Shown here: piece after piece, positions 37,576 to 46,623 of the stretch | Layout of the letters: each line of letters starts with the position of its first letter | How positions within the stretch are numbered: position 1 is the first letter of the stretch | NCBI RefSeq assembly: GCF_000819885.1 | Contig: NZ_CDBO01000068.1 | Location: forward strand, 100,178 to 164,177 | Direction: 5' to 3' | DNA from: Aeromonas fluvialis | GTDB lineage: Bacteria; Pseudomonadota; Gammaproteobacteria; Enterobacterales; Aeromonadaceae | DNA: 64,000 bases | The notes under the pieces: generated by a model | Told to the model about the DNA's origin: nothing | The model's database searches: none | The model's input: the letters and a program-made list of their open reading frames with translations, nothing else | Made by a program: the position numbers and the translations under genes

Positions 37576-38157
37576 TTACTTGTAGGCCCGACCTTCCAGA
37601 TAGTGTTTGCGGCAGAGCGACACATAGCGATCGTTACCACCGATCTCCACCTGCTCGCCATCGCGCATCACTTGCCCCGCTTCGTTGACCCGGGAGTTCA
37701 TGTGGGCCTTGTTGCCGCACCAGCAAATGCTCTTCAGCTCTTCAAACTTGTCGGCCAGACAGAGCAGATGGTAGGAACCCGGGAACAGCTCGCCGCGAAA
37801 ATCGGTCTTGAGGCCATAGGCCATCACCGGAATATCCTGTTCATCGACAATGCGGGCCAGCTGGTATACCTGCTCACGGGTCAGGAACTGGGCCTCGTCC
37901 ACGATAAAGACATCGATATGTTTCTTTGCATGGCGCGCTTTCACCATTTCAAACAGATCACAGTTGTCGCTGAACACGTCCACCTTCAGTTCAAGGCCTA
38001 CCCGGGCACTGATCACCCCGACCCCGAAACGGTCATCAATGGCTGGCGTCATCGCCAGAGGATGCATGCCCCGCTCCAGATAGTTGAAGTGCGCCTGAAT
38101 GAGCTGGGTGGATTTGCCTGAATTCATGGTGGCAAATTTGTAGTGCAGTGAAGCCAT
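37576..38157 (-). CDS. tdk: Thymidine kinase
   Basis: 193 residues (E. coli 205). P-loop ATMNSGKST, Walker B with the catalytic Glu in FIVDEAQFLT, the lid segment YGLKTDFRGELFPGS and the four-Cys zinc site (CWCGN, LCRKHY) of type II thymidine kinases. Salvages thymidine to dTMP. It is monocistronic and convergent with the QEGLA gene. Confidence 0.97.
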   Translation of the reverse strand: MASLHYKFATMNSGKSTQLIQAHFNYLERGMHPLAMTPAIDDRFGVGVISARVGLELKVDVFSDNCDLFEMVKARHAKKHIDVFIVDEAQFLTREQVYQLARIVDEQDIPVMAYGLKTDFRGELFPGSYHLLCLADKFEELKSICWCGNKAHMNSRVNEAGQVMRDGEQVEIGGNDRYVSLCRKHYLEGRAYK

Positions 38158-38248
38158 GATACTGTTCCGATACTGAATTTATGGGGCGCATGCTAACCAA
38201 AGCCCCTGACAAAACCAAGGGGCCCGCGGGCCCCTTGCTCTATAAATG

Positions 38249-39829
38249 TTACGCGGTGGCCAGCACTGGCCGCGCTTTAGCCTTTTTCAGGTGATAGCCG
38301 GTAAAGAGCAAGAACCAGAGGGCGCTGACGCTGAAACCGGCCAGGCTGGAGTGCATCAAGCCCATGGCCAAGTAACCGATGGCCGCACCGAAGGCGATGG
38401 CCAGCGCATAGGGCAGTTGGGTCATCACATGATCGATGTGATGGCAGCCGGCGCCGGTCGCTGAAAGGATGCTGGTGCTGGAGATGGGTGAGCTGTGATC
38501 CCCGAATACCGAACCAGCCAGTACAGCAGCCAGCATCGGCAGCATCAGGCTGATGTCGCTGGCAGCAGCCATGTCACCGGCCAGCGGCAGCATGATGCCG
38601 AAGGTGCCCCAGCTGGTGCCGGTGGCAAACGCCATGGCACAGGAAAGAATAAAGACTACGGCGGGCAGCACTTCGATCGGCAGGTTGCCGTTAGCCAGCG
38701 AAGCCAGGTACTTGCCGGTCTCCACATCGCGCACTACGGCACCGATGGTCCAGGCGAACAGCAGGATGTTGATGGCCGGCAGCATGGCCATAACACCTTG
38801 CGGCGCGGCCTTGATCCAGTTCTTGGCACCCAGCTTCAAGCGCATCGCCAGACCGATGGAGACCATCAGACTGCACAGGGCACCGTAGACCAGCGAAGAG
38901 CCGACGTTGGTGTTTTCGAACGAACCGAGCACGCTGAACGGCAACCCTTGCTCGCTCAGCACCGCAGCACCGGAATCGATCATGAAATAGATGGTGGCAG
39001 CGGTCAGGGTCAGGATCGGCAGTACCATGTCGATCATGCCGCCGTTGCTCTCCTCCGGGCTCTCCATATCCAGACCGATGGGGCGGCCCTTGGACTCATC
39101 CCACAGCTTGCCTTCCAGCGCCCACGCTTCGTGTTGACGCATCGGACCGATATCGAGTTGGAATGCAATCACCACCAGCACCATGATGAGTGTGAAGACG
39201 GCGTAGAGGTTCATCGGGATCATCTCGACAAACGCCGCGATGGGGCTCTGCTCGGTCAGGCCGTGTGCCGCCAGAATGCCGCCAATAAGCGCGATGATAT
39301 AGGCGCCCCAGGAGGAGATGGGCATCAGCACGCAGACCGGCGCCGCGGTGGAGTCCAACAGATAGGCCAGCTTGGCACGGGAGATCTGAAAACGGTCGGT
39401 GACAGGACGGCAGATGGCCCCCACCGACAGGCTGTGGAAGAAGTCATCGATAAAGAAGGCAAATACCATCATGCCGGTCAGCGCTTTGGCACCCTTGCGG
39501 GTCTTGGCACGACGCTCGGCCCACTCGGCAAAGGCACGGGTCGCCCCGGAGACACTCATCAGGCTGATGAGGCCACCCAGCAACAGCATAAACAGGATCA
39601 TGTTGACGTTGTCACGATTGAGTGCGCCATCGACCCAGAAGATCTTGAGTACGGTATTCAGCATGTAGTGCAGGGATTCGAGGGGCGAAAACTGGTTGAG
39701 CAGCAGACTGCCCGTGACGATGCCCACACCAAGGGACAACAATACGCGGCGGGTCAGGATCGCCAGCGCGACAGCCAACAGAGGGGGAAGTACGGACCAA
39801 CCGGAGTCGGCGAAATGACTAATGTCCAT
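38249..39829 (-). CDS. NhaC-family antiporter under a lysine riboswitch, probable lysine transporter
   Basis: 526 residues with about 11-12 hydrophobic segments. NhaC-type signatures are present (FFIDDFFHSLSVGAICRP, LDSTAAPVCVLMPISSWGAY, SGTSWGT-like FATGTSWGTFGIMLP, FGDHSSPISSTSILSATGAG). The family was named for Na+/H+ antiport, but members behind lysine riboswitches have been predicted to carry lysine, and that is the better guess here. The start MDISHFADSGWSVLPP directly abuts a hairpin in the leader. The upstream open frame of 59 codons is riboswitch DNA and not coding. Confidence 0.85.
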   Translation of the reverse strand: MDISHFADSGWSVLPPLLAVALAILTRRVLLSLGVGIVTGSLLLNQFSPLESLHYMLNTVLKIFWVDGALNRDNVNMILFMLLLGGLISLMSVSGATRAFAEWAERRAKTRKGAKALTGMMVFAFFIDDFFHSLSVGAICRPVTDRFQISRAKLAYLLDSTAAPVCVLMPISSWGAYIIALIGGILAAHGLTEQSPIAAFVEMIPMNLYAVFTLIMVLVVIAFQLDIGPMRQHEAWALEGKLWDESKGRPIGLDMESPEESNGGMIDMVLPILTLTAATIYFMIDSGAAVLSEQGLPFSVLGSFENTNVGSSLVYGALCSLMVSIGLAMRLKLGAKNWIKAAPQGVMAMLPAINILLFAWTIGAVVRDVETGKYLASLANGNLPIEVLPAVVFILSCAMAFATGTSWGTFGIMLPLAGDMAAASDISLMLPMLAAVLAGSVFGDHSSPISSTSILSATGAGCHHIDHVMTQLPYALAIAFGAAIGYLAMGLMHSSLAGFSVSALWFLLFTGYHLKKAKARPVLATA

Positions 39830-39864
39830 GATCTCTTTGCACCTAAAGATTACAGGTGGAGATC
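39830..39864 (-). promoter_or_regulatory. Hairpin covering the ribosome site of the NhaC-type gene
   Basis: In the mRNA GATCTC-CACCT, 9 nt, AGGTG-CAAA-GAGATC and then the AUG. The 11-bp stem with a 4-nt bulge holds both purine-rich stretches that could bind the ribosome and ends at the start codon, so it can block initiation unless displaced. Confidence 0.65.
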
Positions 39865-39895
39865 TACCGAGAGGATCTAAAGAAACAAAACCTAT

Positions 39896-39919
39896 GGGGA
39901 GGTCATACTCCTCAGCCCC
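39896..39919 (-). terminator. Terminator-like hairpin of the lysine riboswitch
   Basis: Minus strand GGGG-CTG-AGG, 7 nt, CCT-CCCC, then ATAGGTTTTGTTTC. The U-rich tract starts 5 nt after the stem, so it could be a transcription terminator controlled by the aptamer, but it is not a textbook one. Confidence 0.5.
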
Positions 39920-39921
39920 TT

Positions 39922-40086
39922 CAGGTAGCGCTCCATAGTGGATGACTATGGCAGTCCTGCACCTATTAGATGCAGAACCAGCAGCCCGGTATGATGGCCT
40001 GGCCACTTCGGCGCTGACTCCTTTCCTTGTGCATCACAGGCATCACCCTCCGCACAAGTAGTCATAGGCAGCGCGCCTCTACTTAA
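39922..40086 (-). promoter_or_regulatory. Lysine riboswitch (L box) aptamer
   Basis: The minus strand shows the conserved L-box blocks in order: AGTAGAGGCGCGC, ATGACTA, GGAGGGTGATGCCTG, AAGGAAAGGAGTC, GCGCCGAAGTGG, GGGCTGCTGGTTCTGCATC, GTGCAGGACTGCCATAG, and CTATGGAGCGCTACC closing P1. Lysine binding to this class shuts off the downstream gene. It lies about 95 nt upstream of the NhaC-type start. Confidence 0.93.
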
Positions 40087-40101
40087 AGGTATTCGAGGGA
40101 C

Positions 40102-40129
40102 ATTTTATCGAGATGGCAGCTTATAGCAA
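40102..40129 (-). promoter_or_regulatory. Promoter of the lysine riboswitch transcript
   Basis: Minus strand TTGCTA (40124-40129), 16-bp spacer and TAAAAT (40102-40107). Predicted start near 40094, just before the aptamer. Confidence 0.55.
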
Positions 40130-40260
40130 GTTTTTTGATTAAATAGTCATGATAAACATATCAAGGTTGAAAAAAGGTAGTCAAATGATGCAACAATGCC
40201 AGATTTGACGCTATTTTCACCTACTTCGGCTTCATTGGCATCCAATCACCAAGTCTATTG

Positions 40261-40391
40261 CTGGTCATATTAAATATCTATATTGATGTTCCCCACGGAT
40301 ATAATATTTAACCCGGCTTGACTTATTTAAATCGCCAAGCAAGAATCAGCTGGAACATAATATTTTTCTCAGACTCGACGTGGTAACTCCT
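40261..40391 (+). promoter_or_regulatory. AT-rich promoter region of hns
   Basis: Contains a perfect TATAAT (40300-40305) without a good -35, and a second candidate, TTGACT (40318-40323), 17 bp, AAGAAT (40341-40346). The whole stretch from about 40090 is AT-rich with A/T tracts, the kind of curved DNA that H-NS itself binds, so autoregulation is likely. I cannot pick the true start. Confidence 0.45.
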
Positions 40392-40796
40392 ATGAATGAA
40401 TTTTTAAAGGTGCTGCTTAATATCCGCAGTCTGCGTGCGACCTGCCGCGAGCTTTCTCTGGAACAACTGGAAGAGGCACTGGAAAAACTCTCTACTATCG
40501 TTGCTGAACGTCAGCAGGATGAAGCTGCCGAGCGTCAGGCCCGTGCAGAGCATCTGCGGAAAATTAACGAATATAGCGAAATGCTGAAAGCCGCCGGTAT
40601 TGACCCGGCAGAATTGGTAAGCGCTGTCGCTACCAACCCCGGCAAATCAGAAAAAGCCAAGCGGGCGCCACGTCCGGCCAAATATCGCTATCAGGATAAT
40701 GGCGTAGAGAAAACCTGGACCGGCCAGGGCCGCATGCCTTCGGCCATTGCCAGCGCCGTGGCAGCAGGTAAATCACTGGAAGATTTTGCTATCTGA
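40392..40796 (+). CDS. hns: Nucleoid protein H-NS
   Basis: 134 residues (E. coli 137). N-terminal coiled-coil dimerisation region (about 1-65, LEQLEEALEKLSTIVAERQQ), a Lys/Pro linker and the C-terminal DNA-binding domain with the hook WTGQGRMPSAIA and ending GKSLEDFAI. Silences AT-rich and foreign DNA. I chose ATG 40392; a GTG 4 codons earlier is possible. The ribosome site is weak. Confidence 0.95.
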   Translation: MNEFLKVLLNIRSLRATCRELSLEQLEEALEKLSTIVAERQQDEAAERQARAEHLRKINEYSEMLKAAGIDPAELVSAVATNPGKSEKAKRAPRPAKYRYQDNGVEKTWTGQGRMPSAIASAVAAGKSLEDFAI

Positions 40797-40821
40797 CAGC
40801 TCTTGCGTTACCAATAAAAAG

Positions 40822-40843
40822 CCTCGCCTTGGCGAGGTTTTTT
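40822..40843 (+). terminator. hns terminator
   Basis: CCTCGCC-TT-GGCGAGG followed by TTTTTT. Confidence 0.92.
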
Positions 40844-40865
40844 ATTACCGCTTAAATGTGACATA

Positions 40866-41441
40866 TCAGATAGCCGATTGTGGGCGATCAGCTGCCTTGA
40901 CCCACAGCACTTCACGATCCCCTGCCACGCAGATGAGATAGCGGGCAACGGTGAAGAACCAGTCACTCATCCGGTTCAGATAGGGCAAGACCTCGGGATT
41001 GACGCACTCTGCATGACTCAATGTCAGCAGCAAGCGCTCGCAATGCCGTACCAGGGTACGCACCACATGCGCCTGCGCCGCGGCACGGGAACCACCGGGC
41101 AATATAAATTGACGCAGCGGTGGCAATGGCTCGCTATAACGATCGATCTGCTGTTCAAGGCGAGTCGTCCAGGCTGCATTGACTTGCCAAATAGATGGAT
41201 TCTGGGCAGCACTGGAGAATGCCAACTCCCCCCCCAGATCAAACAACTCCTGTTGCAACAACTGCAAGTCAGCCAATAAGCAGAGCTCTTGCGACGGCAC
41301 GTCACAAATCAGCAAGCCAAGATGGGAGTTGAGCTCATCGATATAACCGTAGGTCTCGACCCGCAAATGATCCTTGGGCAATGGGATACCATCGGCCAGC
41401 CGGGTCATGCCCTTGTCGCCCTGCCTCGTATATATTCTCAT
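40866..41441 (-). CDS. PduO-type cob(I)alamin adenosyltransferase
   Basis: 191 residues. The five-helix PduO/MMAB-type fold is shown by RQGDKGMTRL near the N-terminus, RVETYGYIDELNSHLG, the ATP-site motif VRHCERLLLTLSH and LNRMSDWFFTVARY. It transfers adenosyl from ATP to cobalamin. No other B12 gene is in the window. Its ATG overlaps the DUF3820 stop, so it is probably cotranscribed with the que genes. Confidence 0.9.
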   Translation of the reverse strand: MRIYTRQGDKGMTRLADGIPLPKDHLRVETYGYIDELNSHLGLLICDVPSQELCLLADLQLLQQELFDLGGELAFSSAAQNPSIWQVNAAWTTRLEQQIDRYSEPLPPLRQFILPGGSRAAAQAHVVRTLVRHCERLLLTLSHAECVNPEVLPYLNRMSDWFFTVARYLICVAGDREVLWVKAADRPQSAI

Positions 41442-41668
41442 ACCGACATCCTGTTAATAATGGGAATAATCATGGACTCGAGTCCATTGAGTTTGATTTC
41501 GTAAGCCAACGCCAGCGTCTGGCCCAATTTACCCGCAGGAAAGCCACTACGTGCCATCCACACCAGATAGGGCTCGGGAATATCGATGATACGCCGCCCC
41601 TGATATTTACCGTAAGGCATCTTGTTGGTCAGGGTCAGCAGCACCTGTTCATCAGATAGCCAATCCAT
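41438..41668 (-). CDS. DUF3820 family protein
   Basis: 76 residues; the conserved stretch MPYGKYQGRRIIDIPEPYL is the DUF3820 signature, also found in a putative virulence factor of Pseudomonas. No known reaction. The start MDWLSDEQVLL lies 1 nt after the queE stop, and the stop overlaps the next start, so it is sandwiched in an operon. The longer frame over queE is not used. Confidence 0.85.
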   Translation of the reverse strand: MDWLSDEQVLLTLTNKMPYGKYQGRRIIDIPEPYLVWMARSGFPAGKLGQTLALAYEIKLNGLESMIIPIINRMSV

Positions 41669-41669
41669 A

Positions 41670-42341
41670 TTAATCGATATCCAGATATTTATGAGTCTGG
41701 ATTGAGAGTCGCCAGTTACGGGCAATGCAGGTATCCATGGCCAACTGGGTGGCCCGTGGCTTCTGGCTGATGGGTTGCAAGGCAATGACCACATCCGGAC
41801 GCAGGGTCGCGGTAGCCAGCAGCGCATCCAGCTCTTCAATATGGTGTTCAGTCGCCACCGGATGCTTGATCTCGTTGGCCCGCTCCAGCGCCGAGACCAG
41901 CACAGGCAGTCCCCCTTTCATGCCAATCTTGGGGGAGACGGTGACCCAGGTCTGCTCATGGGTCTTGATCTCACTGGTACCACTGGTTTCAATCTGCACC
42001 TGATAACCCGCCGCCAGCAGTGCTGACGAGAGTTCGTGCAGATCGTAGAGGCAGGGCTCGCCACCGGTGATCACCACATGGCGCGCCTGATAACCCAGAT
42101 CGCCAAAGCTCTTGATAATCTGCGCGGTGCTGAGTTGGCTCCAGCAATCGGATTCGTTGGAACGATCCAGCACCGCCTCCTTACCCATTTCACGAGCCGG
42201 ATCAACAACCCAGGTATGACGGGTATCGCACCAGGGGCAACCCACCGGGCAACCCTGCAGGCGAACAAAGATGGCGGGCAGGCCGGTAAAGATGCCCTCC
42301 CCCTGGATGGTCTGGAAAATCTCGTTGATTGGGTAGTTCAT
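41670..42341 (-). CDS. queE: 7-carboxy-7-deazaguanine synthase
   Basis: 223 residues, as in E. coli. Radical SAM enzyme with cluster Cys in CPVGCPWCDT (Cys-x3-Cys-x2-Cys). Converts carboxy-tetrahydropterin to CDG in queuosine synthesis. It starts MNYPINEIFQTIQGEG; the 33-codon upstream frame is intergenic. Follows queC by 61 nt. Confidence 0.96.
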   Translation of the reverse strand: MNYPINEIFQTIQGEGIFTGLPAIFVRLQGCPVGCPWCDTRHTWVVDPAREMGKEAVLDRSNESDCWSQLSTAQIIKSFGDLGYQARHVVITGGEPCLYDLHELSSALLAAGYQVQIETSGTSEIKTHEQTWVTVSPKIGMKGGLPVLVSALERANEIKHPVATEHHIEELDALLATATLRPDVVIALQPISQKPRATQLAMDTCIARNWRLSIQTHKYLDID

Positions 42342-42402
42342 CTCGATCACGGCTTGTTGCAAAAGTCGCGGATTATACCTCAAGCCACGGCAAGACGCAG
42401 GC

Positions 42403-43110
42403 TCACTCTGCGCTTTTCTCACCCAGCCCGGTTTTTTCAAACAGCCTGGCCATGATGCCCGCCTTGTCAGCCAGATAGTTGTTCAGGCCGCGACTGCGCA
42501 GTTCACACGCAGGACACGTGCCGCAACCGTCACCGGCAATGCCGTTGTAGCAGGTCAGGGTCTGCTGGCGCACTGTGTCAAGGTGACCATAGTGATCCGC
42601 CAGTGCCCAGGTCTCGGCCTTGTCGAGCCACATCAAGGGAGTTTCAAAACGGATACCGCGATCCAGCCCCAGCGACACCGCCTGATTGAGGGCCTTGACG
42701 AACTCGTCACGGCAATCGGGATAGCCGGAGAAGTCGGTCTCGCAGACACCGGTGATCACCGCTTCGGCACCCACCTGATAGGCATAGATGGAGGCCAGGG
42801 TCAGGAACAGGATATTGCGGCCCGGCACGAAGGTGTTGGGCAGGCCATTATCCTGCAGCTCGCAGCTGACAGGGATGTCGTCACGGGTCAGGGCAGAGAC
42901 CGCCAGCTCATTGAGCAGCGTTACATCCATCACCTTGTGGGCGGCAATCCCCAATGCACTGCCCAGGCGGCGCGCAGTGTCGATCTCTTCCCGATGGCGC
43001 TGGCCATAGTCGAAGGTGATGGCGTGCACTTCATCATACTGGGCCAATGCCTGCACCAGACAAGTAGTGCTGTCCTGACCGCCGCTGAAAACCACGACTG
43101 CTTTTTTCAT
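42403..43110 (-). CDS. queC: 7-cyano-7-deazaguanine synthase
   Basis: 235 residues. PP-loop ATPase ([13 protein letters not shown]) with a C-terminal four-Cys zinc site ([16 protein letters not shown]). Makes preQ0 from CDG, ammonia and ATP. Together with queE it covers two consecutive queuosine steps. Start [11 protein letters not shown]. Confidence 0.97.
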   Translation of the reverse strand: MKKAVVVFSGGQDSTTCLVQALAQYDEVHAITFDYGQRHREEIDTARRLGSALGIAAHKVMDVTLLNELAVSALTRDDIPVSCELQDNGLPNTFVPGRNILFLTLASIYAYQVGAEAVITGVCETDFSGYPDCRDEFVKALNQAVSLGLDRGIRFETPLMWLDKAETWALADHYGHLDTVRQQTLTCYNGIAGDGCGTCPACELRSRGLNNYLADKAGIMARLFEKTGLGEKSAE

Positions 43111-43130
43111 CTTGATAACTCCTTGAATTG

Positions 43131-43754
43131 TCACGCCCGGCGGCCTTCGGCAAAGTCCTGCCACTGGGTATTCAACCGGTTGAACAGGGTTAGCAAGGGC
43201 GCATAGCGTTCTGGCGCCCCCTCCCACCGGGACAAGAGGTGATAGCCCGCCTCTATTGTCGAGAGGGCATCGGGAAAGGGTTTCTTGCGAATGGCGTATT
43301 GACCGGCAACGGCGCCAATGCCGATCCGGGACAAGCTGGCCAGGGCCGGATTGCTCTGCAACATGCGGTAGGCCTTGCGCCAGGTGCCGTCGAGCAAAAT
43401 AAAGGCGACCGACGTTTTGCCAGAGGGTTCACTCTCCCACTGTTGGCGAAGATCGGTCAGCGAAATGGCATCCTCATCCGGCCAGAGCAGATAACAGCGC
43501 CGGGAAGCGTCAGCAAGCAGGCCGCTCAGCCACTCATCGCGGGAAAAGTCCTCCCCCACATGGATCTCGCACTGCTGCAAAGAGGCGGCCAGCAAGGCTG
43601 CGGTTCCCTTGGGATGCGCCACCTCACTCGTGTGCTGCAAGATATAGAGGGGCGTGTAGTTGTCAACCGGCGCAATATAATCGCACAGGCAGGCTTTGAG
43701 GGCACGAGTGCAACGAGTACAGTATCGACTGTTCTTGTCGTTGGACTGTTTCAT
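43131..43754 (-). CDS. DTW-domain tRNA aminocarboxypropyltransferase, TapT-like
   Basis: 207 residues. N-terminal zinc motif ([13 protein letters not shown]) and the DTW signature in [13 protein letters not shown] place it in the YfiP/TapT family, which adds the acp group to U47 of several tRNAs. Whether the target is the same is inferred. The ATG shares its CATG with the start of the divergent rhombosortase gene. Neither has a good ribosome site, so a GTG at 43790 is an alternative start. Confidence 0.82.
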   Translation of the reverse strand: MKQSNDKNSRYCTRCTRALKACLCDYIAPVDNYTPLYILQHTSEVAHPKGTAALLAASLQQCEIHVGEDFSRDEWLSGLLADASRRCYLLWPDEDAISLTDLRQQWESEPSGKTSVAFILLDGTWRKAYRMLQSNPALASLSRIGIGAVAGQYAIRKKPFPDALSTIEAGYHLLSRWEGAPERYAPLLTLFNRLNTQWQDFAEGRRA

Positions 43755-44346
43755 GTTGTCAGACAAATCTGGATTGCTCTGGGTTATCACGCTCTCTCTC
43801 ACCAGCTTGCTACTCTTCTTTACCGTTCCCAATCTTCAGCTCTCCTTCGATCGGCCCTTGATCGCCGGGGGCGAAGGGTGGCGGATCATAACAGGCAATC
43901 TGGCTCATACCAATCTGTGGCACCTGCTGCTCAATCTGGGCGGCCTCGCCATCCTCTATAGCCTGTTTCGCGACTATCTGGGTGGGGCTCGCCTGCCGCT
44001 GCTGATGTTGCTGCTCTGGTTGGCAGTGGGCTTGGGGATCTGGTGGTGGTGCCCGCAGACCCAGTGGTACATGGGGCTATCCGGCTCGCTGCATGGCCTG
44101 TTTGTCTGGGGGGCGATGCAGGATATCCGCCACGGACGCCGCACATCGGGCTGGCTGCTGTTGTCGGGGGTGGGGATCAAACTTACGCTGGACTTCTACA
44201 ACGCCGGAGAGAGCCCGATCTCCACCCTGATCAATGCCAGAGTACACATCGGCTCTCATCTTATCGGGGCAGGTGCAGGCCTGTTGCTCGGCCTGCACCG
44301 TGTTTCACTGAGTGAGCCGGTTACGCCCCCGCCAGCTCGGCATTGA
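43753..44346 (+). CDS. rrtA: Rhombosortase (GlyGly-CTERM processing protease)
   Basis: 197 residues from the chosen ATG, with about six membrane segments. Rhomboid-type motifs are present: [20 protein letters not shown], the Ser in [13 protein letters not shown] and the His in [15 protein letters not shown]. Rhombosortases cleave the GlyGly-CTERM tail of exported proteases and nucleases so that they are released through type II secretion. No substrate with that tail is visible in this window. The 3' end overlaps pyrF by 26 nt on the opposite strand. Confidence 0.85.
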   Translation: MLSDKSGLLWVITLSLTSLLLFFTVPNLQLSFDRPLIAGGEGWRIITGNLAHTNLWHLLLNLGGLAILYSLFRDYLGGARLPLLMLLLWLAVGLGIWWWCPQTQWYMGLSGSLHGLFVWGAMQDIRHGRRTSGWLLLSGVGIKLTLDFYNAGESPISTLINARVHIGSHLIGAGAGLLLGLHRVSLSEPVTPPPARH

Positions 44347-45022
44347 TGCTGGCCAGCATGGCGGCCGGATCGGCAGCCTGCGTAATGGGGCGACCGATAA
44401 CCAGATAATCGGAACCGGCCTCGACCGCCGCTTTGGGTGTCATCACCCGGCGCTGATCGCCCGCCTCAGAACCGGTCGGGCGAATGCCCGGGGTCACCAG
44501 CTTGAAATCGGCGCCCAGCAAGGCTTTCAGCTCATGGGCCTCGTTGGCAGAACAGACCACCCCATCCAGACCGGAGGTCTTGGTCAAGGTCGCCAGCCGG
44601 ATCACCTGCTCGGCCGGGCTCATATCCAGACCAAGAGGGATCATGTCGGACTGCTCCATGCTGGTCAGCACGGTCACGCCGATAAGCAGGGGGGCCTTGT
44701 CGCCATAAGGCAGTAGCGCCTCTTTGGCGGCACGCATCATCCGCTCACCACCACTGGCATGCACGTTGACCATCCAGACACCGAGCTCGGCACTGGCTGC
44801 CACGGCTTTGGCAACGGTATTGGGAATATCGTGAAACTTCAGATCCAGAAAGACATCGAATCCCTTGGCCACCAGCTGGCGTACAAACTGCGGGCCAAAC
44901 AGGGTAAACATCTCCTTGCCTACCTTGAGACGGCACTGGGCCGGAGAGATACGTTCAACGAACGCTAAGGCATCTGCCTCGTGCTGATAATCCAGCGCTA
45001 CCAGTACTTTGGGATCTTGCAT
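44321..45022 (-). CDS. pyrF: Orotidine 5'-phosphate decarboxylase
   Basis: 233 residues. TIM-barrel with the catalytic Asp-Lys-x-x-Asp array in [13 protein letters not shown]. The last step of UMP synthesis. Downstream of lapB with an 18-nt gap, as in E. coli. Confidence 0.98.
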   Translation of the reverse strand: MQDPKVLVALDYQHEADALAFVERISPAQCRLKVGKEMFTLFGPQFVRQLVAKGFDVFLDLKFHDIPNTVAKAVAASAELGVWMVNVHASGGERMMRAAKEALLPYGDKAPLLIGVTVLTSMEQSDMIPLGLDMSPAEQVIRLATLTKTSGLDGVVCSANEAHELKALLGADFKLVTPGIRPTGSEAGDQRRVMTPKAAVEAGSDYLVIGRPITQAADPAAMLASINAELAGA

Positions 45023-45040
45023 CTCACATCCTATTGCTTG

Positions 45041-46207
45041 TTATTCACCGTCCAGACCACGGATCGGCTTGATGGAACCCCACTGGCGACAAGACGGGCA
45101 CTGCCAGAACAACGAGTGAGTGGCAAAGCCGCACTGCCGACACTTGTGGGTTGACTTGATTTTGATCTGCTCGCCGACCAGCTGTTGCAGCAGTTCGAGA
45201 CTCTCCTTGGCAGGCCCCTCCTCCGCACTGGCCAGCTGAAAACCCACCAGCTGGTAAAAACCTTTCATGGAGGGGTGACGACGCAGCTGACGCAGTACCA
45301 GCGAACGGGCCTGACTCAGGCCATCGCGCTCCTCCACCAGTTTGGCCAACGCCAGTGTCACGCTGACACCCGCGTGATCCTCGACCGCCTTTTCCAGCAG
45401 CGGGATCAACGCCTGGCCGCGTCCCAACTGCTGGTAGCACGCGAGCAATTTGGGCATTGCCTCGGAAGCAAAGTCGATATCCTGCTCAAACACCCGTAGC
45501 AGCTCCTTGCCAGCCTGCTCATACTCCCCTTCCGCCATGGCAAGATCGGCGAGCCGCAGACTGGCGCGGGCACATGCCGGATTGATACCGAGCGCCCGCT
45601 TGAGTTTGGCCAGCCCCTCCCCTTTATTGCCATCCTGCAGTGCGATCTCGGCCTGTTCGCAATAAAAGTGAGAGATGGGATCGGCAAGCTTCTTGCCCTG
45701 GAATTTTTGCAGACGAACCGCGACATCGATGGCCTTGTCCCAATCCCGCAACTGCTGATGGATGATCAGCAGCTGCGCCAGCGCCGTCTCTTCGAAATCG
45801 CTGTCCTCACACAGTTCATTCCAGAGCGCTTCGGCACGGTCGAGTAAACCGGCCGCCAGAAAATCGCGAGCCAGCTCCTGCAAGGCAAGCTGACGCTGCT
45901 CTCGGGTCAATTGGCGGGTCACCAAGTTCTGGTGGATCTTGATGGCGCGATCCACCTCTCCCCGTTGGCGAAACAGGTTGCCGAGAGAAAGGTGGGTTTC
46001 GATGGTTTCACTGTCCACCTCAAGCAGCTGGATAAAGAGATCCACCGCCTTGTCGGATTCATCGGACAGCAAATAGTTGAGACCCGCCACATACTGGCGG
46101 GAAAACTGGTTACTCTGTTTTTGGGTGTCCTGGCGAACACTCCTGCGCCCCATGTACCAGCCATAACAGGCGGCGATGGGCAACAGCAGGAAAAGCAGTT
46201 CAAGCAT
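45041..46207 (-). CDS. lapB: Lipopolysaccharide assembly protein LapB
   Basis: 388 residues (E. coli 389). An N-terminal membrane anchor (MLELLFLLLPIAACYGWYMG), nine or so TPR units and a C-terminal rubredoxin-like zinc knuckle (CRQCGFATHS, CPSCRQWG). LapB couples LPS synthesis to export and drives FtsH degradation of LpxC. Nearly identical start to E. coli, 9 nt after lapA. Confidence 0.97.
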   Translation of the reverse strand: MLELLFLLLPIAACYGWYMGRRSVRQDTQKQSNQFSRQYVAGLNYLLSDESDKAVDLFIQLLEVDSETIETHLSLGNLFRQRGEVDRAIKIHQNLVTRQLTREQRQLALQELARDFLAAGLLDRAEALWNELCEDSDFEETALAQLLIIHQQLRDWDKAIDVAVRLQKFQGKKLADPISHFYCEQAEIALQDGNKGEGLAKLKRALGINPACARASLRLADLAMAEGEYEQAGKELLRVFEQDIDFASEAMPKLLACYQQLGRGQALIPLLEKAVEDHAGVSVTLALAKLVEERDGLSQARSLVLRQLRRHPSMKGFYQLVGFQLASAEEGPAKESLELLQQLVGEQIKIKSTHKCRQCGFATHSLFWQCPSCRQWGSIKPIRGLDGE

Positions 46208-46216
46208 TGAGGAACA

Positions 46217-46501
46217 TTATTCCTTACCCGGTGACCGGACCAGCTCCAACTCGCGGGATTGACGACGCATGGTACGGTTGAGGGTGCGGTTTTGCATTTT
46301 CAGGCGCAGGAACAGCAGGCCGAATACCAGCCAGCCCAGCAAAAAGCCGCCAGCAAAGAAGAAGCCCAACAGCATGGCAAGCGAAAACTCACCCTGAGCG
46401 ATCAGGTAATTGAACTGAACCAGCTGGCCATTTTGTGAGCCCAGCGCCAGGGTCAGAACAAACACCAGCACCAGCGGAATGAGGGCCAAAATACGCTTCA
46501 T
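46217..46501 (-). CDS. lapA: Lipopolysaccharide assembly protein LapA
   Basis: 94 residues with two membrane helices (ALIPLVLVFVLTLALG, LAMLLGFFFAGGFLLGWLVF) and a basic cytoplasmic tail. The small partner of LapB. Confidence 0.93.
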   Translation of the reverse strand: MKRILALIPLVLVFVLTLALGSQNGQLVQFNYLIAQGEFSLAMLLGFFFAGGFLLGWLVFGLLFLRLKMQNRTLNRTMRRQSRELELVRSPGKE

Positions 46502-46623
46502 AAGAGCTCCCTGTCAGTATCTAATGAGAGGCTGATTATCCTTAAAATCGCAGGCAGACTCTAGAGTGAATGGGAAAAGAGTTTAAGAAACAAGACGATT
46601 GGCACAGGAATCGGCGCCAAAAA

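Noticed and set aside
38495-39880. 461-codon plus-strand frame opposite the NhaC-type gene
   Set aside because: Extends into the riboswitch leader and has no family; antisense shadow.
39830-40006. N-terminal extension of the NhaC-type protein
   Set aside because: The DNA is riboswitch sequence with conserved RNA blocks.
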